Assembly: GCF_016900045.1 (NCBI RefSeq)
Contig: NZ_JACSNP010000002.1
Location: 1-64,000 of the forward strand
Direction: 5' to 3'
DNA length: 64,000 bases
Origin: Fusobacterium mortiferum
Lineage (GTDB): Bacteria > Fusobacteriota > Fusobacteriia > Fusobacteriales > Fusobacteriaceae
Positions 57,467-64,000 of this stretch are shown piece by piece. The notes beneath the pieces were generated by a model that worked only from the letters and a program-made list of their open reading frames with translations, did no database searches and was not told the origin of the DNA. Numbering within the stretch: the first letter of the stretch is position 1; each line of letters begins with the position of its first letter. A program made the translations under genes and the position numbers.

Positions 57467-58705
57467 GTGAATAGAGTAGTAGTTACAGGAATAGGACTAA
57501 TAACTGCACTAGGAACAGGAATTGAAAAAAGTTGGAAAAGAATAGTTGCTGGGGAAACAGGAGTAGGAAGAATAGAGTCGTATGATTCAACTGATATGCC
57601 AGTGCAAATAGCAGCAGAAGTAAAGGATTTTGATGCTGTTGAATTTGGAATTGAGAAAAAAGAGGTAAAGAAATTAGCAAGAAATACTCAATTTGCTATA
57701 GCAGCTACAAAAATGGCATTAGAGGATTCTAAATTAGTAATAGATGAAAATAATGCTGAAGATGTTGGAGTAATTGTATCTTCTGGTATAGGAGGAATAG
57801 AAATATTTGAAGCTCAACATCAAACTATGATAGAAAAAGGAGTAAAAAGAATATCTCCATTTACTATTCCAGCAATGATAGCTAATATGGCATCTGGTAA
57901 TATAGGAATTTATTTTGGAGCAAAAGGACCAAATAAATCAGTTGTTACAGCTTGTGCTGCAGGAACTCACTCAGTTGGAGATGCTTTTGAAATGATAAAA
58001 AATGGAAGAGCAAAGGTTATGATAGCAGGAGGAACAGAGGCATCAATAACTCCATTTGCTATGAACGCTTTTGCAAATATGAAAGCATTATCTACAAGAA
58101 ATGATGAGCCTACAAAAGCTTCTAGACCATTTAGTGCAGATAGAGATGGATTTGTAATGGGAGAGGGAGCAGGAATATTAATTCTTGAAGAATTAGAACA
58201 TGCGAAAGCTAGAGGAGCAAAAATATATGCTGAAGTAATAGGATATGGAGAGACTTGTGATGCTTACCATATAACAGCTCCAGCAGATGGTGGAGAGGGA
58301 GCAGCAAGAGCATTTAAAATGGCTCTTAAAGAGGGAAATATAGCTCTTGAAGATGTAACATATATCAATGCTCATGGGACATCAACACCGGCAAATGATA
58401 GAAATGAAACAGCAGCTATAAAATCAGTATTTGGAGAGCACGCTAAAGATTTAATGGTATCTTCAACTAAGGGAGCAACAGGGCATGGACTAGGAGCAGC
58501 TGGAGGAATAGAGGCTGTAATAATAGCTAAAGCTATATCAGAAGGAATTGTTCCACCAACAATAAACTATGATAATCCAGATGCAGAATGTGACTTAAAT
58601 TATGTACCAAATAAAGCTATAGAGAAAGAGATAAATGTAGCGATGTCAAGTTCATTAGGATTTGGAGGACATAACGCTGTAATAGCTATGAAAAAGTTTA
58701 AATAA
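57467..58705 (+). CDS. fabF: 3-oxoacyl-ACP synthase II FabF
   Basis: 412 residues, GTG start with GAGGTGA upstream. Catalytic Cys VVTACAAGTHSVGDAF, His in NAHGTSTPANDRNE and KGATGHGLGAAGG. Elongating condensing enzyme. Followed 16 bp later by rnc. Confidence 0.97.
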   Translation: MNRVVVTGIGLITALGTGIEKSWKRIVAGETGVGRIESYDSTDMPVQIAAEVKDFDAVEFGIEKKEVKKLARNTQFAIAATKMALEDSKLVIDENNAEDVGVIVSSGIGGIEIFEAQHQTMIEKGVKRISPFTIPAMIANMASGNIGIYFGAKGPNKSVVTACAAGTHSVGDAFEMIKNGRAKVMIAGGTEASITPFAMNAFANMKALSTRNDEPTKASRPFSADRDGFVMGEGAGILILEELEHAKARGAKIYAEVIGYGETCDAYHITAPADGGEGAARAFKMALKEGNIALEDVTYINAHGTSTPANDRNETAAIKSVFGEHAKDLMVSSTKGATGHGLGAAGGIEAVIIAKAISEGIVPPTINYDNPDAECDLNYVPNKAIEKEINVAMSSSLGFGGHNAVIAMKKFK

Positions 58706-58721
58706 AATTTAGGAGGAAATA

Positions 58722-59444
58722 ATGAAGAAGAACTACTTGGATTTCGAAAAAAATCTAGGGTATTCTTTTAAAAATAAAGAACTTCTAAAAAATTCACTTA
58801 TTCATCGTTCTTTTGGAAATGAGCATAGAAGATATAAAAAGATAAGTAATGAGAGACTAGAACTGCTTGGTGATGCAGTTCTAGATCTTGTTGTTACTGA
58901 ATATTTGTATAAAAGTTATGCTGATTCAACTGAGGGAGATTTAGCTAAGGTAAAGTCAATGGTAGTAAGTGAACCAGTATTAGCAGGAATATCTAAAAAG
59001 TTAGAGGTAGGAAAGTATCTTTTACTTAGTAGAGGAGAGGAGCTAACTGGAGGAAGAGAGAGAAGTTCAATTTTAGGAGATGCCTTTGAAGCTATTTTAG
59101 GTGCCATATATATGGATTCAAATTTTGAAACAGCTAAAAAATTTGTGCTAACACATATAAAAGATGCAATTGATCATGTAGATAGTAATGAAGATATTTT
59201 AGATTTTAAAACAATATTACAAGAGTATAGCCAAAAAACATATAAGGTTATTCCAGAGTATTCTGTAATTAGAGAGATAGGTCCAGATCATCAAAAAATA
59301 TTTGAGATAGAGGTAAAAATTAATAATGGTATAGATAAAGAAGAGACAGAAAGTGGAACTGGAAAAAATAAGAAAACAGCAGAGCAAGCAGCTGCTAAGT
59401 CTCTTTGTAAAAAGTTAGGAGTAAAGATTCATGAAGCACTATAA
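58722..59444 (+). CDS. rnc: Ribonuclease III
   Basis: 240 residues: catalytic domain with NERLELLGDAVLDLVVTEYL and EGDLAKVKS, ELTGGRERSSILGDAFEAILGAIY; dsRNA-binding domain at the C-terminus (GTGKNKKTAEQAAAKSLCKK). Processes rRNA and structured mRNA. Overlaps the radical SAM gene by 14 bases. Confidence 0.97.
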   Translation: MKKNYLDFEKNLGYSFKNKELLKNSLIHRSFGNEHRRYKKISNERLELLGDAVLDLVVTEYLYKSYADSTEGDLAKVKSMVVSEPVLAGISKKLEVGKYLLLSRGEELTGGRERSSILGDAFEAILGAIYMDSNFETAKKFVLTHIKDAIDHVDSNEDILDFKTILQEYSQKTYKVIPEYSVIREIGPDHQKIFEIEVKINNGIDKEETESGTGKNKKTAEQAAAKSLCKKLGVKIHEAL

Positions 59445-60456
59445 TATTCCAATATTTATAAGTCATTTTGGATGTCCTAACTCTTGTGTATTTTGTAATC
59501 AAAAAAAGATAAATGGTAGAGAGACAGATGTTACAATGGAGGATTTAAAGAATACTATAGAGATGTACTTAGAAACTCTTCCAAAGAATTCCAAGAAAGA
59601 AGTGGCTTTCTTTGGTGGAACTTTTACAGGGATCTCTATGAAACTCCAAGAAGAATACTTAAAGACAGCATATGAATATATAAAAAAAGGTGATATTGCT
59701 GGAATTAGGTTATCTACAAGACCAGATTGTATAAATGATGAGATAGTAGCTCAATTAAAAAAATATGGGGTAACTTCTGTAGAATTGGGTGTACAATCTT
59801 TAGATGAGAAAGTTTTATTAGCAACTGAAAGATATTACCCAGTAAGTGTTGTTGAAGAAGCTTGTAAAACAATAAAAAAATATGGAATAGAATTAGGAAT
59901 ACAGCTGATGATTGGTTTACCACAATCAACAGATGAAAATGATTATGAAACAGCTGTGAAAGCACTAAGTATGAAACCTGATATGGTAAGAATATATCCT
60001 ACTTTAGTAATAAAAAATACTAAAATGGAGAAAATGTTTTTAGATGGAGAGTATTTACCATTATCACTAGAGGGAGCAATAGAGAGAACTAGAAAGATAT
60101 ATGCTCTTTTGGAAAGTAATAATATAAATATAATCAGAGTTGGCTTACAACCAAGTGAGGATTTAAGAGAGGATGGAGTAGTATTAAGTGGTCCATTTCA
60201 TCCAGCTTTTAGAGAGTTAGTTGAAACAGAAATTTATTATGATTTTTTAAAGAAAATTATAGCTGAAGAGAGAAAATTAGAAATAATAGCAAATGAAAAA
60301 GATATATCTAAAATCGTTGGAATAAAAAAAGCAAATAGAGTAAGACTAAAAGAATATTTTAATATAAAGATAGATAATTCGATTGAAAAAGATAATATAG
60401 TTGTAAATGGAAAAAAATATTCTAGGTTAGATGTACTTAGAGGAGAGTTAAAATAG
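59431..60456 (+). CDS. Radical SAM protein (Elp3-like domain)
   Basis: 341 residues. The iron-sulfur motif CPNSCVFC (CxxxCxxC) is near the start, FFGGTFTGIS and LSTRPDCIND follow, then VELGVQSLDEKVL. This is the Elp3-like radical SAM core without an acetyltransferase domain. Conserved next to rnc in Fusobacteria by my recollection; the substrate is unknown. Confidence 0.85.
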   Translation: MKHYNIPIFISHFGCPNSCVFCNQKKINGRETDVTMEDLKNTIEMYLETLPKNSKKEVAFFGGTFTGISMKLQEEYLKTAYEYIKKGDIAGIRLSTRPDCINDEIVAQLKKYGVTSVELGVQSLDEKVLLATERYYPVSVVEEACKTIKKYGIELGIQLMIGLPQSTDENDYETAVKALSMKPDMVRIYPTLVIKNTKMEKMFLDGEYLPLSLEGAIERTRKIYALLESNNINIIRVGLQPSEDLREDGVVLSGPFHPAFRELVETEIYYDFLKKIIAEERKLEIIANEKDISKIVGIKKANRVRLKEYFNIKIDNSIEKDNIVVNGKKYSRLDVLRGELK

Positions 60457-61923
60457 ATGAATCAAATAGTAATCAACATAGATGAGTTTCAATCAAGAGC
60501 AGCTATAATAGAAGATGGAAAGGTAGTAGAGATCCTTATAGAGAGGGAGGAAGAGAGAAGAATAAACTCAAATATCTATAAGGGAAAGGTAGCTAATGTT
60601 CTTCCGGGAATGGAGTCAGCCTTTGTAAATATAGGATTAGAGAAAAATGCTTTTTTGTATGTAAACGATTTAAGAGAGTTTGAAGAAAAATATTTAGATG
60701 GAATATGTAATAGTGATAGACCAATTGAAGATATATTAACAGTTGGAGATGAGGTTGTGGTTCAAGTTTTAAATGAGCCAAGAGGGACTAAAGGAGCTAG
60801 GGTTACAACTCACTATACCATTCCAGGAAAATATTTAGTATTGATGCCAAATAATAATCATATAGCAATATCAAAGAAAATAAAAGATGAAGAAGAAAGA
60901 AAAAGATTAGAGGAGCTTGTAGGGGAATTAAAACCTGAAAATATGGGAGTGATAATTAGAACAGCTGCTCAAGATAAGACTATTTTTCATTTCGAAAGAG
61001 AAATGGAGTATTTAGTAAAAAAATGGGAAGATATTGATAAAAAAACAAGTACTGCTAAAATAGGAGAGGTACTTTATAAGGATAATGGAATAGTAGCAAC
61101 AGTTTTGAGAGATATTTTTTCAAATGATATAGATGAGCTTATTGTAGATAATGAAGAAGTCTATTGGGAAGTTATAGACTATATAAATGCTTTTAGTGAA
61201 AAAACATTAAAAACAAAGATAAAGTTATTTACTGATGAAAATAAAGGTATTTTTGAGATTTATGGAGTGGAAAGAGAGATAGAGAATGCTTTAAAAGAGG
61301 AAGTAAGATTGGATTGTGGTGGATATTTAGTAATCCAGAAAACAGAGGCTTTAATAAGCATAGATGTAAATACAGGTAAAAATACTGGAAGTTATAACTT
61401 AGAGCAGACAGTTTTAAATACTAATTTAGAAGCAGCTAGAGAGATACCAAGACAATTGAGATTACGAAATTTTGGTGGAATTATTATAATAGATTTTATT
61501 GATATGAGATTGGAAGAGGACAAAATAAAGGTATTAGAAGAGTTAGAAAAAAATCTTTCAAAGGACAGAATAAAAAATAATATAGTTCACTTTACTGATT
61601 TGGGTCTTATTGAGATGACAAGGAAGAGAACAGGAAAACCACTTTATAGCTATTTTCAAGAGAGATGTCCTATGTGTGATGGAACTGGAAAAATAAAATC
61701 AAAAGATGCTACTATACATGAGATAATAGCTGAGATAAAAGAGTGTGTAAAAGATGAAGATATAGGAACTATAAAGGTAATTTTATCTAAAAAATTAAAA
61801 GTGAATTTTAAAGAGTTATATTTTGAATTTGTAGATGAATATGTGAAAAATAGAAAGAAAAAACTTCTTCTAGAAGAAAATAGTCAAAATGATTATAGTT
61901 ATGAAATTGTTTTGATGAAGTAA
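60457..61923 (+). CDS. rng: Ribonuclease G/E family protein
   Basis: 488 residues. S1-like domain (GKVANVLPGMESAFVNIGLEKNAFLYV), then catalytic DNase I-like region with ISIDVNTGKNTG and IIIDFIDMR, and the zinc-link CPMCDGTGK (CxxC). RNase G length; no RNase E C-terminal scaffold. Starts directly after the radical SAM stop. Confidence 0.95.
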   Translation: MNQIVINIDEFQSRAAIIEDGKVVEILIEREEERRINSNIYKGKVANVLPGMESAFVNIGLEKNAFLYVNDLREFEEKYLDGICNSDRPIEDILTVGDEVVVQVLNEPRGTKGARVTTHYTIPGKYLVLMPNNNHIAISKKIKDEEERKRLEELVGELKPENMGVIIRTAAQDKTIFHFEREMEYLVKKWEDIDKKTSTAKIGEVLYKDNGIVATVLRDIFSNDIDELIVDNEEVYWEVIDYINAFSEKTLKTKIKLFTDENKGIFEIYGVEREIENALKEEVRLDCGGYLVIQKTEALISIDVNTGKNTGSYNLEQTVLNTNLEAAREIPRQLRLRNFGGIIIIDFIDMRLEEDKIKVLEELEKNLSKDRIKNNIVHFTDLGLIEMTRKRTGKPLYSYFQERCPMCDGTGKIKSKDATIHEIIAEIKECVKDEDIGTIKVILSKKLKVNFKELYFEFVDEYVKNRKKKLLLEENSQNDYSYEIVLMK

Positions 61924-61933
61924 AGGTGAAAAT

Positions 61934-62428
61934 ATGAAAATAGGTGTTTATGCAGGAAGTTTTGATCCAATAACTAAAGGGCATTTAGATGTAATAAAGA
62001 AGTCATTAAAGATTACAGACAAGTTAATTGTAGCTGTAATGAATAATACAAATAAAAAATGTTGGTTTTCATTGGAAGAAAGAAAACAGATGATAGATAT
62101 ATTGGTATCAGAATTTGGAGATAAAGTTGAAGTTAAAAGTTTTGATGGACTTTTAATAGAGTTTATGAAGAAAAATGGTGCTGAGATAATTATTAGAGGA
62201 TTGAGAGCTGTATCTGATTTTGAATATGAGTTAGGTTATGCTTTTGTAAATCACGATCTATCTTATGGAGAGATAGAAACTATATTTGTACCTGCAGCTA
62301 GAGAGTATATGTACTTAAGTTCAAGTTCTGTAAGAGAGGCAGCAACAGTAGGAGCTAGATTGGATATATTTGTGGATGAAAGAATTATAGATATAATTAA
62401 GAAAAAGGCAGAGAGTCTAAAAGGATAG
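61934..62428 (+). CDS. coaD: Pantetheine-phosphate adenylyltransferase
   Basis: 164 residues. Nucleotidyltransferase motif GSFDPITKGHLDVI (HxGH-type) and IIRGLRAVSDFEYEL; SSSSVREAA at the C-terminus. Fourth step of coenzyme A synthesis. 10 bp after rng. Confidence 0.97.
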   Translation: MKIGVYAGSFDPITKGHLDVIKKSLKITDKLIVAVMNNTNKKCWFSLEERKQMIDILVSEFGDKVEVKSFDGLLIEFMKKNGAEIIIRGLRAVSDFEYELGYAFVNHDLSYGEIETIFVPAAREYMYLSSSSVREAATVGARLDIFVDERIIDIIKKKAESLKG

Positions 62429-62435
62429 GTTGTAG

Positions 62436-63824
62436 ATGGCAAAAACGAAGAGCTTTTATGTATGTAGTGAATGTGGATATAAGGCTAGTAAATGGGCTGG
62501 AAAGTGTCCACAATGTGGTAGTTGGGGAAGTTTTGAAGAGGAGTTAGAAGTATCTTCTTCAGTGGGAGCTCCTATAGTATCATCAGTTACTTCTATAAGA
62601 GAGACTTCAGAGAAAGTGTTTTCTTTTGATGAGGTAATAACAGAAGAGAGTGATAGATATAAGACTAGAATAGGAGAGTTTGATAGAGTATTAGGCGGAG
62701 GATTACTATGTGGAGAAGTGGTACTAATAACTGGTAATCCTGGAATAGGGAAATCAACTTTACTGTTACAAGTAGCAAATGAGTATACTGCATATGGAGA
62801 TGTAATCTATATATCAGGAGAGGAATCTCCAGCTCAAGTTAAAAACAGAGGAGAAAGATTAAAGATAAAGAGTAAAAATCTTTTTTTAATGTCGGAAACA
62901 GATATCTCAAAAATTTATGAATATTTAATATCAAAAAAACCAAAAGTTGTTATTGTAGATTCTATACAAACATTGTATAATTCTATTGTGGATTCAATAC
63001 CAGGAACTCCGACTCAAATAAGAGAGTGTACATTAAAAATTATAGAATTAGCTAAAAAATATGGAATATCATTTTTTATAGTTGGACATATAACAAAAGA
63101 TGGAAAAGTGGCAGGACCAAAATTACTAGAACATATGGTAGATGCTGTATTTAACTTTGAAGGAGAAGAGGGACTCTTTTACAGAATTTTAAGAAGTACT
63201 AAAAATAGATTTGGATCAACTAATGAGTTAGCAGTGTTTAGCATGGAAGAGGATGGCATGAAAGAGATTAAAAACTCTTCAGAATATTTTTTAAGCGAAA
63301 GAGAAGAAAAAAATATAGGGAGCATGGTTGTTCCTGTTTTAGAAGGAACAAAAGTTTTTTTGCTAGAGATACAAACTCTTCTTACTGATGTAACAATAGG
63401 TATTCCTAAAAGAATTGTACAGGGATTTGATAGAAATAGAATTCAAATTCTTACGGCAATTGCTGAAAAAAAGATGTATATGAATTTAGCTATGAAAGAT
63501 CTTTTTGTAAATATTCCTGGAGGTCTTAATATAGAAGATCCAGCAGCTGATTTAGCTGTACTTATTTCAATGTTATCAATTTATAAAGGTGTTGAAATAA
63601 GCCAGAAAATTGCAGCTATTGGAGAATTGGGACTAAGAGGAGAGATTAGAAAGGTATTTTTCATTGATAAAAGACTTAGAGAATTGGAAAAATTAGGATT
63701 TAAGGGTGTTTATATTCCTGAGGCTAATAGAAAAGAGATAGAGAAAAATAGTTATAATTTAAAATTAATATATTTAAAAAATTTAGAAGAACTTTTGGAG
63801 AGGATGAATAAGGATGGACAGTAA
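62436..63824 (+). CDS. radA: DNA repair protein RadA
   Basis: 462 residues. N-terminal zinc finger CSECGYKASKWAGKCPQCGSW (as landmarks CSEC, CPQC), Walker A GNPGIGKSTLLL, KNRFGSTNE motif, C-terminal Lon-like domain with GLNIEDPAADLAVLIS. Branch-migration helicase acting with RecA. Last 11 bases overlap disA. Confidence 0.97.
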   Translation: MAKTKSFYVCSECGYKASKWAGKCPQCGSWGSFEEELEVSSSVGAPIVSSVTSIRETSEKVFSFDEVITEESDRYKTRIGEFDRVLGGGLLCGEVVLITGNPGIGKSTLLLQVANEYTAYGDVIYISGEESPAQVKNRGERLKIKSKNLFLMSETDISKIYEYLISKKPKVVIVDSIQTLYNSIVDSIPGTPTQIRECTLKIIELAKKYGISFFIVGHITKDGKVAGPKLLEHMVDAVFNFEGEEGLFYRILRSTKNRFGSTNELAVFSMEEDGMKEIKNSSEYFLSEREEKNIGSMVVPVLEGTKVFLLEIQTLLTDVTIGIPKRIVQGFDRNRIQILTAIAEKKMYMNLAMKDLFVNIPGGLNIEDPAADLAVLISMLSIYKGVEISQKIAAIGELGLRGEIRKVFFIDKRLRELEKLGFKGVYIPEANRKEIEKNSYNLKLIYLKNLEELLERMNKDGQ

Positions 63825-64000
63825 AAAATTAGAGGAGATGCTGTCATTTGTAATACCTGGGACTGCTTTAAGAGAGGGATTGAATAATATACTTGAAGCT
63901 GGTCTGGGAGCTTTGATAGTAGTTGGTTATGATGAAAATGTAGAAAAAATATCAGATGGGGGATTTTATTTAGCATGTGATTTTACACCAGAAAGAGTGT
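63814..64000 (+). CDS. disA: Diadenylate cyclase DisA, N-terminal fragment (runs off the window)
   Basis: First 62 codons from ATG 63814. PGTALREGLNNILEAGLGAL and the DGGF segment belong to the DAC domain of DisA, which makes c-di-AMP and scans DNA. Overlaps radA; radA-disA is a common pair. Confidence 0.9.
   Translation, partial: MDSKKLEEMLSFVIPGTALREGLNNILEAGLGALIVVGYDENVEKISDGGFYLACDFTPERV

Noticed and set aside
57483-57680. Antisense hydrophobic ORFs opposite the fab, rng and similar genes
   Set aside because: They lack ribosome sites and are mirror frames of well-supported genes with low-complexity Leu/Phe/Ser composition.

Overview
The window is A/T-rich chromosomal DNA from a diderm, low-GC anaerobe. 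It combines strong AGGAGG-type ribosome binding sites and many AGA/ATA/TTA codons with an LPS heptose kinase (rfaE1), a secretin and lipoproteins. Together with the rplM-rpsI, plsX-fab-rnc and rng-coaD-radA-disA neighbourhoods, this points to Fusobacterium, probably the large-genome F. varium/ulcerans/mortiferum group. That species-level guess is inference; no 16S gene is present.

Layout. (1) 1-2923: the start of a MerR-like regulator, a small secreted Spy/CpxP-like protein, and a leftward operon of an M20 amidohydrolase plus an amino-acid ABC binding protein. The operon is preceded by a Leu-rich 31-codon leader peptide and a terminator hairpin, an arrangement that looks like transcription attenuation. 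(2) 2924-9699: the phosphate regulon: phoU-pstB-pstA-pstC leftward, pstS rightward, then a PhoB/PhoR-type two-component pair. The divergent pst promoters carry two back-to-back arrays of 11-bp-phased Pho-box-like repeats. (3) 9772-11502: a conserved unknown gene and rplM-rpsI with a consensus promoter and structured leader.

(4) 11431-36909: a 25.4-kb integrative element inserted at the 3' end of rpsI. It is bounded by a 72-bp perfect direct repeat that duplicates the last 17 bases of rpsI and its terminator. Inside are a tyrosine integrase and Xis-like protein, a BrxL-like ATPase with a zinc-ribbon partner, a plasmid/phage-type module (Gp157-like, ArdC-like, Rad52-like, RadC-like, three tandem paralogues), a lipoprotein/YwqK-like group, an AbrB-like protein, a phage CRI/gene II-like replication initiator downstream of a nested palindrome, two orphan ATPase-type proteins, and a restriction block. 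The restriction block is a small RHH-like protein, a C5 methyltransferase, an McrB-like ATPase containing an EVE-like insertion, an McrC-like nuclease and a separate EVE-HNH nuclease. No conjugation apparatus is visible, so I read it as an integrative mobilizable or phage-satellite-like element carrying defence cargo.

(5) 36926-50978: glyA, an ArsC-family protein, a GltS-type symporter, ispF, rfaE1, and a leftward type IV pilus/type II secretion-like operon (prepilins, assembly ATPase, platform protein, prepilin peptidase, PilM/N/O-like proteins, secretin). (6) 51068-64000: smpB, tmRNA, ychF, a YceD-like protein, rpmF, the fatty-acid block plsX-fabH-fabD-acpP-fabF, rnc, a radical-SAM protein, rng, coaD, radA and the start of disA, all rightward. 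No rRNA, tRNA, IS element or CRISPR array was found.

The best candidates for undescribed biology are the amidohydrolase leader/attenuator, the solitary BrxL-like ATPase with its zinc-ribbon partner, the EVE-in-McrB restriction system, and the palindrome plus CRI-like Rep inside an integrated element.
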